A stretch of DNA of 58,038 nt from Terriglobia bacterium (GTDB taxonomy: Bacteria; Acidobacteriota; Terriglobia; UBA7540): the NCBI GenBank assembly GCA_035712365.1, contig DASTAW010000017.1:1-58038 (forward strand), in the 5' to 3' direction. Both the position numbers and the translations under genes were made by a program. A model generated the notes under the pieces. The model did no database searches. It worked only from the letters and a program-made list of their open reading frames with translations, and had not been told where the DNA came from. How positions within the stretch are numbered: position 1 is the stretch's first letter; every line of letters begins with the position of its first letter. Below, piece after piece: positions 17,149-25,373 of the stretch.

Positions 17149-17182
17149 ATTGACAATACTTCATACCACGGCTCTTGTCAAT
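17149..17182 (-). promoter_or_regulatory. padR promoter with an inverted repeat covering -35 and -10
   Basis: On the minus strand, TTGACA (17181-17176) is followed after 17 bp by TATTGT (17158-17153), a fair sigma70-type pair ending about 20 bp before the padR start. ATTGACAA (17149-17156) and TTGTCAAT (17175-17182) form a perfect 8-bp inverted repeat with an 18-bp spacer, one arm on each promoter hexamer. This is the layout expected for an autoregulated repressor. Confidence 0.55.
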
Positions 17183-17690
17183 AATCAAGGGGAGAACCTT
17201 TTCTTGCGCAGGAAGAATTGATGCTCGGGGGGACGAAGCCCGCCCTCGCCCCGCCAAAACCATGTGCCATCCGGAAAGGCACTGCCCGGTGTGTCGTGCC
17301 CGGCGCGTGCGCGGCGGGCGGTGCTGCTTTATTGCAAGTAGGCTTGTTACAGAGCCTACATAACTGAACACCTACCCCAAATGGGACAAATGGGACGTTT
17401 GGGACATTTGAAGTTGATTTTTTAAGTAAGTGAAAAATAAGCACTTATCAAAAGCCCGCTGGGAATTTTAGCGCCTCTTTGCAAAACATGTCTAATTTCA
17501 GGACAGTGGGAAAAAATTGCGCGCTCTCCTGCAGCGCAAACATCGGCCCGCAGACCGGTGAATGTCAATCGCTCGCCGCTCGACCTCGCAAGCACAAATC
17601 GGTGGCGAGGAAACCGGGCCGTGGCAGGCGCAGGCCTCTCGTGCGCTCGCCCGAAGGAAAACGTCATCGAAATTTTCTGCTGTACACCTG
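17183..17690. other. Non-coding region between padR and the lactate permease operon
   Basis: No convincing gene was found in this part of the 760-bp divergent region. It contains a hairpin GTAGGCT-8 nt-AGCCTAC (17338-17359), three consecutive 9-bp units of the form AAATGGGAC (17379-17404; the third is GTTTGGGAC), and an AT-rich stretch at 17405-17465. Short frames here lack SD sites and family features. Confidence 0.5.
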
Positions 17691-17719
17691 TTCAAATTCC
17701 GCCAAATCAGGCTTACACT
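17691..17719 (+). promoter_or_regulatory. Candidate promoter for the lactate permease operon
   Basis: TTCAAA (17691-17696), a 17-bp spacer and TACACT (17714-17719) each match four of six consensus sigma70 bases. It lies about 170 bp before the permease start. This is the best-looking pair in the upstream region but is weak evidence on its own. Confidence 0.3.
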
Positions 17720-17891
17720 CCTTGGGGGAAAGCAGCGCGGATCCCGGCAACATTTTGCAGCGGCTCCTGAGTGCAGGTGATTGGCACGACTCGTCTGCGG
17801 GCTGCGCAGCCGTGCCGATCAACCGGGCGTTCTGGCGGGTTGTTCCATCGCACCGGCCGTGCCCAGACCCGCAGCAAAGGAGAGGAGAGCT

Positions 17892-19499
17892 TTGTTCAAT
17901 CAGGTGCTCGATCCGATGCACGGTGTGGGGCTGACGGCGCTGATGGCTCTGCTCCCGGTGATTCTGCTCCTGGTGCTGCTGGCGGTGTTTCGGGTGACGG
18001 CGTGGCTCGCGACGCTGATTGGAGCCATCGTAACCCTGGGGCTTGCGCTCCTGGTGTGGCAGGTTCCAATGGGCAATGCCGTCAAGGCCTGCCTGTATGG
18101 AAGTGCCACGGGAGTATGGGCGGTTGACTGGATCACCTTTTGGGGCGTCATCATCTTCAACACGCTGACCCTGACGGGAGTTTTCGGCGATTTCCAGAAA
18201 TGGCTGACCGCCAAGGCCACCGCCGACGTGCGAGTGCAGACCATTCTGCTGGCCTGGGCCTTTGGCGCGCTGCTGGAAGGATTGGTTGGCTTCGGGTATC
18301 CGTGGGCGGTGGTCGCGCCGCTGCTGATCGCCCTGGGCATTCGCGACCTGGACGCCATCCGTGTGGCGGCGATAGCCAACAATGCTCCGGTATCGTTCGG
18401 AGCGCTGGGCGTTCCCATCATCGCCCTGGCTGCGGTGACGGGCCTGCCGCTGATGTCCTTGTCGGCATCCATCGGAAAGATCGTTGCGCTGCTGGCGCTG
18501 GTTCCCCCCTGGGTGCTGATCTACCTGGTGGCGGGAAAGCGCGGGCTGCGTGGCGCCTGGCCGCTGGCGGTGGTGGGATCGCTGGCATACATCGCCGGGC
18601 AATATCCTGTTTCGCAGTACCTGGGACCTTATTTACCCGACATCAGCGGAGCGGTGGTTTGTTTTGTCGCACTGCTGGTGCTGCTGCGCTTCTGGAAGCC
18701 CGCTGAGACGCTCGGCTATGGAGGCGTCCCGGTGCCGGAAACGGCGACGGACCCCTCCAGCGGGCACGGACTGACGCGGCGGCGGGTGCTGGCGGCGTGG
18801 GCCCCGTTTTTCCTGCTGGTGATTGTTGTGGTCCTTTGGACCGGCCCGTGGTCGTCGCTGCCCGGCATTACGCTGGCGAGCTTCAATGTGGAGGGAATTT
18901 CATCCCTGAGCCACAAGCTGATCAGCGCCTCGTTTGGGTTCAAGCCGTTCATCGGCGGAACGTCGATTATGGTCTCCTGGATCTTGATCGCGCTGATGCT
19001 GCGTCCGGGAAAGTCAATCCTGCAAGCCGTCTTCCGGCGGACGATGAGCCAGATGTGGGGAGCGCTGCTGGTGGGCGTTTTTATCTTTGCGCTGGCCTAT
19101 ATTTTTAATTACTCGGGCATGGCTTCATCGCTGGCGTATGCGTTCTCGAAGCTGGGCGTATGGTTCATTGTGGTGGCGCCGATCCTGGGGTGGATTGGCG
19201 TGGCATTATCAGGTAGCAACACCTCGACGAACGCCATGTTCGGGGCCTTCCAGGCGATGGTGGGCAACCTGCTGGGCTTCCCGCCGTTGCTGGCGCCATC
19301 GCTGAACTCGGTAGGCGCGGAAGTGGGCAAGCCGATTGCTCCGCAGACAGCGAGCGTCGGCGTGGCCACAACAGGATATGTGCGAAACGAAGGCGAAGTG
19401 ATCCGGCACAACATGGGATGGACACTGGTCCTGGTGGGCGTGCTGATCTGCATCGGCCTCTTTTACTACTTTGTGATTCCCCAAGCGATGATGCGCTGA
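17892..19499 (+). CDS. L-lactate permease (LctP/LldP family)
   Basis: Polytopic transporter, about 535 residues and 12-14 membrane segments, for proton-coupled uptake of lactate or glycolate. The open frame reaches back to 17781. TTG 17892 is preferred because AAAGGAGAGGAG lies just before it and the protein then begins as family members do (QVLDPMHGVGLTALMALLPV). Diagnostic LctP features are GVWAVDWITFWGVIIFNTLT, LLEGLVGFGYPWAVVAPLLI, NNAPVSFGALGVPI, ALSGSNTSTNAMFG and GAEVGKPIAPQTASVGVATT. It is slightly shorter than the usual 550-560 residues in the central loop. It is followed within 225 bp by a secreted cupin gene, then a beta-helix gene, so lactate could be co-regulated with carbohydrate processing. 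No lactate dehydrogenase (lldD/lutABC) is nearby. Confidence 0.88.
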   Translation: MFNQVLDPMHGVGLTALMALLPVILLLVLLAVFRVTAWLATLIGAIVTLGLALLVWQVPMGNAVKACLYGSATGVWAVDWITFWGVIIFNTLTLTGVFGDFQKWLTAKATADVRVQTILLAWAFGALLEGLVGFGYPWAVVAPLLIALGIRDLDAIRVAAIANNAPVSFGALGVPIIALAAVTGLPLMSLSASIGKIVALLALVPPWVLIYLVAGKRGLRGAWPLAVVGSLAYIAGQYPVSQYLGPYLPDISGAVVCFVALLVLLRFWKPAETLGYGGVPVPETATDPSSGHGLTRRRVLAAWAPFFLLVIVVVLWTGPWSSLPGITLASFNVEGISSLSHKLISASFGFKPFIGGTSIMVSWILIALMLRPGKSILQAVFRRTMSQMWGALLVGVFIFALAYIFNYSGMASSLAYAFSKLGVWFIVVAPILGWIGVALSGSNTSTNAMFGAFQAMVGNLLGFPPLLAPSLNSVGAEVGKPIAPQTASVGVATTGYVRNEGEVIRHNMGWTLVLVGVLICIGLFYYFVIPQAMMR

Positions 19500-19514
19500 C
19501 CTTAGGAGGAATGG

Positions 19515-19724
19515 ATGAAGCGATTACGATATTTACTTTTGGCGTCTGGCGCGGCGTTTCTGTTGACGAGCGGTTCATGGCATTTCAGATGGCGAGGGTG
19601 GGAGATCCTGCCGGCGTCGGACGCGGCATCTTTGTTTACGATTTCTCGAAAGCTCCTGCATCGGGGAAATAGGAGAATGGCGGTGGCGCCTAAAACAGGA
19701 AACTATTTCAAAAGCGAGGTCTGT
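19515..19724 (+). other. Possible leader or N-terminal extension ORF in frame with the cupin gene
   Basis: ATG 19515 has a strong SD (TTAGGAGGAATGG) only 16 bases after the permease stop. The frame begins with a signal-peptide-like MKRLRYLLLASGAAFLLTSG and continues without a stop through unrecognised sequence into the cupin ORF, which has its own signal peptide at 19725. It may be a remnant of a deleted exported protein, an upstream coupling ORF, or an alternative longer start giving 225 residues. The double signal peptide argues against one long protein. Confidence 0.3.
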
Positions 19725-20192
19725 ATGAACATTCTAAAGAAAGCATTCACGGGAGTCTGTGTTATCGGCGTCATGCTTGCGTGGACCGCGGCGGCAACTG
19801 CAGCGCAGGACTCTTCACCAAAGGTCCAGTACTACTCGCAACAGCAGGTAGCTGCCGCCTTTGCCAAGGGCGCAAAACTGGTTGAGGGCAGCGCCGGACA
19901 TGTTGTCTACCAGGTGTTAACGGCACGGCGGGACGGTCCAGGCGAGGTGGAGGTCCACGCGCTCGACACGGACATTATTTACATCATCAAGGGAACAGCA
20001 ACCTTTGTGACAGGCGGAAAGATTATCGACGCCAGAAATTCAGCCCCGAACGAAGTGCGTGGCAAATCGAGCCAGGGCGGCACACCGCACCAACTGGGTC
20101 CGGAGGACATCATCATTATCCCTCCTAAGGTGCCTCACTGGTTCGAGGCTGTGCAGCCTCCGTTTTTATATCTTGTGATCAAGGTACGCTAG
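19725..20192 (+). CDS. Secreted cupin-domain protein
   Basis: Small exported protein of 155 residues. The start is placed at ATG 19725, since the product then begins with a clear signal peptide (MNILKKAFTGVCVIGVMLAW, cleavage near ATA|AQ) after a GCGAGG SD. A single cupin barrel (about 60-150) shows the first motif around EVEVHALDTDIIYIIKGTAT, a central GKSSQGGTPHQLGPEDIIII, and the second-motif histidine in PPKVPHWFEAV. The first motif lacks the classical HxH pair (HALDTD instead), so metal binding may be altered. It sits between the lactate permease and the beta-helix gene on the same strand. The substrate is unknown; carbohydrate or small-molecule binding is inferred only from the fold. 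Confidence 0.8.
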   Translation: MNILKKAFTGVCVIGVMLAWTAAATAAQDSSPKVQYYSQQQVAAAFAKGAKLVEGSAGHVVYQVLTARRDGPGEVEVHALDTDIIYIIKGTATFVTGGKIIDARNSAPNEVRGKSSQGGTPHQLGPEDIIIIPPKVPHWFEAVQPPFLYLVIKVR

Positions 20193-20240
20193 TCTTCCCC
20201 AACAACGGTGTAATCACATGACCAGATAAGGAGAACTCGA

Positions 20241-21611
20241 ATGGCAAAGCCTGATCGTCTTGGATTCACGCGCCGTGGTTTCATCGGGGCTGCGGCGACG
20301 CTTGCCGGAAGCGCATTTGCGGTGCCCGGCGTAGCGAGCGAACAGGATGGGACGATGCCGGCGGCAGCCCCTTCAACGGCCGCAGGCGAGCCCAGATGGG
20401 ACGCTCTCAGCGTCACAGTCGGACCTCAGAAGGCCGACCTGGTGGGAGCCAGCGAAAAAGTGATTCAGGCGGCGGTGGATTACATCGCGGGGTGGGGCGG
20501 AGGGACAGTGCACATCCTGCCCGGAACTTACCGCATGCGGAACTCAGTGTCGCTGCGGTCCGGTGTGCGAATTCTGGGAAGTGGCCAGGATTCCGTCCTG
20601 ATCAAAGAGCCCGAAGTTAAAACAAAACTGGCGGAAGACTCCACTTCCTGGCAACAGGAAGTCGTACTGGCCGATCCCAGCGGCTTCGAGGTGGGCGACG
20701 GAGTGTGCCTCCAAGTGATTGACGAGTGGCACCAGGGAGCCTGGTTCATCCAGCGATCGCTCGTGGCGCGCAACGGCAACCGATTCAAATTGAACAAGCC
20801 GCTGAGCGACGATGACTTCACCGTGAAAGGCAAAGCGACGATTGGGACGCTCTTCCCACTGCTCAACGTAGACGGTGTTTCGGACGTGCGAATTGAGAAT
20901 ATCGCCCTGGACGGCAACCGCGCGAAGCAGGAGTCTCTCTACCACAATTGGGGAAACATCCTGGGTGGCGTATGGCTGAACAAGAGCAACCGGATCGAGA
21001 TGCGCAAAGTCATCTCGCGGGAGTCCTGCGCCGACGGCATCAGCGCGCAGACATGTAATGACCTGCTGATTGAAGATTGCCATTGCGTCAATAACGTGGG
21101 ATTTGGCATCCATTCCGGCACCGGCTCCGAGCGGCATATTGCCCGCAACAACAGGCTGGAAAACAATTACATCGGTTACTACTTCTGCTGGGGTGTGCGT
21201 TTCGGGCTGGCAGAAAACAACACCATTCTGAACAACTCCGAATACGGCGTCCGGCTGGGGCAGAAGGATACCGACAATGTTGTGCGAAACAACGAAATCC
21301 GGAACAGCGGCAAGGTCGGGGTGATCTTCGAGAGAGTGGGAGACGATCCAGCCTACTCGCCTGATCGAAACCGGCTGGAAGCAAACCGCATTATTGACAG
21401 CGGCGGAGAAACGGGCGTCGGAGTCGACGTGGAAGGTGTAACGAAGAACGCAGTGATCGAGCGGAACGAGATTGCAGAAACCCGCCAGCCGTTGAAGCGC
21501 ACTGGCCTGAGGATCGGCGCCCGTACGCGCGGCGTTAGGCTTGACGCCAACCGCGTTACAGGATTCTCGGTAAACGTCCTGGACCTGCGGAAAGCAATTG
21601 CCAGAGCATAA
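20241..21611 (+). CDS. Tat-exported right-handed parallel beta-helix protein (pectate lyase-like)
   Basis: Predicted periplasmic or extracellular carbohydrate-active protein, 456 residues. The ATG follows AAGGAGAAC. The N terminus is a twin-arginine signal (LGFTRRGFIGAAATLAGSAF). From about residue 70 it has the start of pectate-lyase-3-type folds (DYIAGWGGGTVHILPGTYRM, with SLRSGVRILGSG). Between 210 and 440 there are regular beta-helix coils rich in N/R ladders (LEDNYIGYYF-like turns, NNTILNNSEYGVRLGQ, VVRNNEIRNSGKVGVIFERV), typical of PbH1 repeats. Such proteins act as polysaccharide lyases, hydrolases or epimerases; catalytic residues cannot be assigned from sequence alone. It is 48 bp downstream of the cupin gene, probably in the same operon. 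Confidence 0.85.
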   Translation: MAKPDRLGFTRRGFIGAAATLAGSAFAVPGVASEQDGTMPAAAPSTAAGEPRWDALSVTVGPQKADLVGASEKVIQAAVDYIAGWGGGTVHILPGTYRMRNSVSLRSGVRILGSGQDSVLIKEPEVKTKLAEDSTSWQQEVVLADPSGFEVGDGVCLQVIDEWHQGAWFIQRSLVARNGNRFKLNKPLSDDDFTVKGKATIGTLFPLLNVDGVSDVRIENIALDGNRAKQESLYHNWGNILGGVWLNKSNRIEMRKVISRESCADGISAQTCNDLLIEDCHCVNNVGFGIHSGTGSERHIARNNRLENNYIGYYFCWGVRFGLAENNTILNNSEYGVRLGQKDTDNVVRNNEIRNSGKVGVIFERVGDDPAYSPDRNRLEANRIIDSGGETGVGVDVEGVTKNAVIERNEIAETRQPLKRTGLRIGARTRGVRLDANRVTGFSVNVLDLRKAIARA

Positions 21612-21804
21612 GCGGCAAATACACCTGACTCGGGTGGAGATTATTCTCCGCCTGGCTCGGCACACACCGCCAGCACCGCGATGGGCGCGGAGGGATTCGA
21701 CGGTGCTTTCGCCGGAAGAACTGAGAGAGGCGAGGATGAGTCCTGGGGCCCGCTGCTTTTGAAATCCTTTGTCGCTGCGGGAGGAGACAGGGCCTGGCGA
21801 CGCC

Positions 21805-23463
21805 TTAAGTTCGGATGCCGAGATCTTTTAGTGCGGCCCCGGCGCCGGATAAATTCTCAAGCCTCATCTCAGAGTACTTGCGCGACAGGATAACCCCTGG
21901 AGCGCCGGCATTGAAAGCCGCCTTCACGGCATTCCGAACGTCCGAGGGCTGCGTCTTCTTTTGTCCCTTGCCAGTAGGAATGTCAATGTCGATGCCAGGG
22001 TAGATCCTTGTCTTCCCGTCTGGTCCGGAGGCATCTGGTCCATTGGCAGGACCTGCAAGATCGGTATTCGGAGAGCCCACGGGCACCTTGGCCGATCTAA
22101 CATCATTTAGAGCTCGCCTCGTTTCACGGTAAACGTAATCCGACGAGAACCCGGCCGTGCGCAGCTTGTCTAACGGCGCCTCCCCCTGATATCCCAGAAT
22201 GTTGTAGTACAACTCCAGCACGGATTGGGCCGGCGCATCATGCCAAATGGTTGAGTGGACGCCGTCGATGTAATTGGCCATGCGAGGACCGGCGCAGTTG
22301 TTGTACATGCAAATCTTCAAAATGTCGGCGTATTGACTGAGTATTCGATAGTCCTGTTCGGCGCGGTAAAAGGGATTGAAGGAGTTCAGATGCATCACAT
22401 GGAACCCCGCCTCGAGGTTGGTATTGATGCTTTTGGCCGTGCCGTAGATTCGACCGTAAACTTCCCGCTGACTGTCCGTCCAGAGCTTCTCCCAGGCCAG
22501 GATCTCGGGGTATTCCAGCAGCAGCCGCCAGAAAGTGACAAAATAACCATCACTTGGCCTGGGCCCCGTCCATGCTGCCCGCACCCAGTGATCAAGCTGC
22601 ATCATACCCTGCCGTGCCCGATCGACGTTGATGCCTTGCTGTTCTCCCTTTCGTGCACAGTGCTCGCAAAAGCAGGTTAGGACCGCCTGGCCACGGTCAG
22701 CGTCGATGGCATTATTCAGTGCGCCCTGACGTTCGCAGCACCACATCACTCCGTCCACGTCGTAGGACTTGGTCCAATCCTCAACCATCGAGCTGAGAAA
22801 GTTCTGGAGGTAAGGATTGTTCAGACACGACTGGTCCGTCTTGCGGCCATAGACATCCACCTCCGCAGCTTTTTCAAAGTTGTCCAGCAATCGCGGATTG
22901 TAAACATCCTCGAACCAGCAGATGGATTTCATTCCCCGCTTCTTTGCCTTCGGGACAACTTCGCCCAGCACATCAAAGTTGCCCAGATCTGGCGCCCGGA
23001 AATTCTTAAAGATCGTTCCAGCGTAATATTCCGCATGGACCTCGGCGAAGTCTCCGCCATGGAAGGTGTCCGTATCGTACTTCTGGACTCCGTGGTCGGG
23101 CAGCGGATGTCCGGGAATTTGCCTTCCCTCAATACCCCGCCCATAGCTGAAGACCGCAATCATCAGCGTGTTAACACCGGCCCGCTCCTGGAGCGTATCG
23201 AGAACTTTGTCAACTCCTTCATCACTGAAGGACACGGCGGGGACCTGAATCGCCACGACCTTCTTTTCTGATTTCTGTGGGCCGCCATCCTCTGACTGCG
23301 CGTTCGCCGGGACTGCCGCCTGGATTGCGCCCGCACGGCCACCGACTGCGGCCGCCGACGCGGCAGCAACATTCTTGAGGAAAGTGCGTCGGGATGGATT
23401 TGCCGCTTGAACCTTTGAGGCGTTCTCTGGCCTCTCTGACAGACCAGAATCGTGATCTCGCAT
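21805..23463 (-). CDS. Tat-exported putative TIM-barrel glycoside hydrolase-like protein A
   Basis: Exported protein of 552 residues. ATG 23463 is preferred over the TTG just upstream because the GGGGAGG SD is then well spaced. A late twin-arginine motif (NPSRRTFLKNVAAASAAAVG, about residues 25-45) is preceded by a hydrophilic lead. The remainder resembles the hypothetical glycosyl hydrolase (GHL) TIM barrels: IAVFSYGRG near the start, KKRGMKSICWFEDVYN, SCLNNPYLQNFLSSMVEDW, YDVDGVMWCCERQG, and a CFCEHCARKG dicysteine element before the helical region. The Cys pair and the Asp in DVDGV are conserved in GHL6-like proteins; no proven catalytic pair is visible. It is the last gene of the minus-strand glycan locus, 85 bp after the next hydrolase-like gene. 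Confidence 0.75.
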   Translation of the reverse strand: MRDHDSGLSERPENASKVQAANPSRRTFLKNVAAASAAAVGGRAGAIQAAVPANAQSEDGGPQKSEKKVVAIQVPAVSFSDEGVDKVLDTLQERAGVNTLMIAVFSYGRGIEGRQIPGHPLPDHGVQKYDTDTFHGGDFAEVHAEYYAGTIFKNFRAPDLGNFDVLGEVVPKAKKRGMKSICWFEDVYNPRLLDNFEKAAEVDVYGRKTDQSCLNNPYLQNFLSSMVEDWTKSYDVDGVMWCCERQGALNNAIDADRGQAVLTCFCEHCARKGEQQGINVDRARQGMMQLDHWVRAAWTGPRPSDGYFVTFWRLLLEYPEILAWEKLWTDSQREVYGRIYGTAKSINTNLEAGFHVMHLNSFNPFYRAEQDYRILSQYADILKICMYNNCAGPRMANYIDGVHSTIWHDAPAQSVLELYYNILGYQGEAPLDKLRTAGFSSDYVYRETRRALNDVRSAKVPVGSPNTDLAGPANGPDASGPDGKTRIYPGIDIDIPTGKGQKKTQPSDVRNAVKAAFNAGAPGVILSRKYSEMRLENLSGAGAALKDLGIRT

Positions 23464-23548
23464 CAATTCTCCTCCCCTTCTGGTTCCGCCAGGATCGCTG
23501 GACGGCCAGCATTAGCCGGCGCCCTAATTTCTGAGAATCGTCGCCGCC

Positions 23549-25111
23549 TTATGATGCGTGCCGGCCGTTTGGCCGCAGCGTGAGCGTACCGTCTTCATTC
23601 AATTTCTGATGGCAGGCCCATCTTACCGGATATCGCATGCCTTTCACTTCGATCGCCGCCCTCAGTCTGAGCCCTTGCCACTTGGTTCCCTTGGGCAGCA
23701 CAAATTGCGCCTGACGGACTTTTCCCGGCAACGGATATCCGGGGTCGAGGCAGCCGCTCTTCAGCACTTTTCCATCCGGGCTTTCCACGCTGACCCGCAG
23801 CACACCCGGAACGCCTGCAATGCCGTCGTTCGCAAAGCCGATAATCAGCCCGAGGTATCCTTTGTCCTCGTAGCTCCAGATGAACGACGGTCTTACCCGG
23901 TAACCGATGCGCGCATTAATGCGGTCAAACCACTTCGGAAACGCGTGGTACCAGCTCGTCAAGTTCTCGGCGCTGATCCCGTGGAAGTTCCAGAGAGACC
24001 AGTAATTGGCTCCAACGTCCATCACGTGCGCAATCATGTCATCGGAAGGCGACACGCCCTCGTCCACGCGAACAGATTGCGGTGGTCGGGCCGGTATGCC
24101 CTGTTCGATTGTGACGCCAATCCAGGGCGGGCGATTGCTCAGGGCCTCGATCTGCTCGTTCTCGATAAAAATCGTGTCGCTCCGAATCCAATTGTTGCTG
24201 CGGACCGTGCGGTCGAGCACCTCCGAATTTCCAACTCTGCTGAAATCCGGCTGCGTGTTGGTGAGCAACGGCGTCTTCGTGAAGTGTTCGAGCTGGACTT
24301 CCAGCATGTTCACCCAGGTCCTCTCCGCGGTCTGATAGTCTGGAAAGGGAGTATTGGTGAATGGCCATGTGTGGCCCTCGCCCCAGAATCCGTACATGAA
24401 GGTATCCATGAATTCGATCATGGGACTTCCGTTGAACTCCGCCGCCAGCAATCCAACCAACTCCTTGAATGCCTGCTGAAAGAAAGGATCAGCAAATTGT
24501 GGCTGATAGTGCGCGTTCGGGTTGTTCTCGCGATTGGCGCCAGGCCATGTGCCCCCGGTCAGTTTTACCATGGGGACCTTATCAAGGATGAACTGGGGCA
24601 GCGCCGGTTCGTGATAGTCCGGAGCGCTCATCTGAATTCGGTAAGCAATACGCTTGTCGTATTTTTTGGACAACTCGAAAATGAGCTTCAGGTAATCGGG
24701 AAACTCAAGACGCCCCGGATTTGGCTGGATTTCTCTCCAGGTAGGACGAATATAAAGCTTTTGTCCCAGCGGAAACCGGACCAGATCTTCGATCGCCTGC
24801 GGGATGTTGTCTGACTTGATCTCCGCCGTCCCCATGTCCGCCGTGATGTACGTTATCAGCCCCTTGCCATAGCCGGGCACAACCTCATCCGATGGCATGG
24901 TTGTCATCACGACTTCGTCGCTCGGGATAATGGCGTCTGGAGGGTACTGTGGGAAGGGCCCCTGGTTCAGCCGGTCGGTTACGGCCGGGCCCGAGCCAAA
25001 ATCGTACTTCCCCCAATTGTGGGCAGGGACAATGCCCTGGGCCGACTTTGCGCCGACCCCCGCTGCTGCCACGAGAGCACTGCTGTTCTTCAGGAAATTT
25101 CTGCGATTCAT
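23549..25111 (-). CDS. Tat-exported putative glycoside hydrolase-like protein B (DUF4832-like)
   Basis: Exported protein of 520 residues. The ATG at 25111 has a GGGAGG SD, and the Tat signal MNRRNFLKNSSALVAAAGVG is unambiguous. A TIM barrel (about 85-400) carries features common to GH5/GH42/DUF4832-like enzymes: YIRPTWREIQPNPGRLEFPD (the tryptophan-glutamate-proline first-strand pattern), FMYGFWGEGHTWPF (candidate acid/base Glu), and SLWNFHG late in the barrel. A C-terminal beta-sandwich (about 405-515, with GVPGVLRVSVESPDGKVLKS) resembles the DUF4832 tail. The substrate is unknown. Its position downstream of the TonB receptor and TPR genes supports a role in periplasmic glycan breakdown. Confidence 0.75.
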   Translation of the reverse strand: MNRRNFLKNSSALVAAAGVGAKSAQGIVPAHNWGKYDFGSGPAVTDRLNQGPFPQYPPDAIIPSDEVVMTTMPSDEVVPGYGKGLITYITADMGTAEIKSDNIPQAIEDLVRFPLGQKLYIRPTWREIQPNPGRLEFPDYLKLIFELSKKYDKRIAYRIQMSAPDYHEPALPQFILDKVPMVKLTGGTWPGANRENNPNAHYQPQFADPFFQQAFKELVGLLAAEFNGSPMIEFMDTFMYGFWGEGHTWPFTNTPFPDYQTAERTWVNMLEVQLEHFTKTPLLTNTQPDFSRVGNSEVLDRTVRSNNWIRSDTIFIENEQIEALSNRPPWIGVTIEQGIPARPPQSVRVDEGVSPSDDMIAHVMDVGANYWSLWNFHGISAENLTSWYHAFPKWFDRINARIGYRVRPSFIWSYEDKGYLGLIIGFANDGIAGVPGVLRVSVESPDGKVLKSGCLDPGYPLPGKVRQAQFVLPKGTKWQGLRLRAAIEVKGMRYPVRWACHQKLNEDGTLTLRPNGRHAS

Positions 25112-25373
25112 CAGTAATCATGCCTCCCCTCGCCGGATGGGTTAAGAGCTTTCGGTACGATACACCGCTAGTGAACCGACGCGTTCTCGTCGGGTCCTGT
25201 TATGAATTGAAACTTTTACGATACCAGGCCGGGTTCCGCCATCACTGCGGAGGTCTGGCCAAACACTTCGGCGCGATCCTGCTCAGCGCCCGCGGAGGGC
25301 CGGGATCACTGAACAGCCCACCAGCATCACCACGCCCTTTTGCATGCTCGCGGACGGAATCTCGTAGAATTTC

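Noticed and set aside
17664-18602. Minus-strand frame of 312 codons over the lactate permease start.
   Set aside because: Gln/Arg/His-rich translation without domains; opposite a strong LctP homologue.
23558-24814. Open plus-strand frame of 418 codons opposite the DUF4832-like gene.
   Set aside because: Antisense shadow; the minus strand has a Tat signal, an SD and TIM-barrel motifs.
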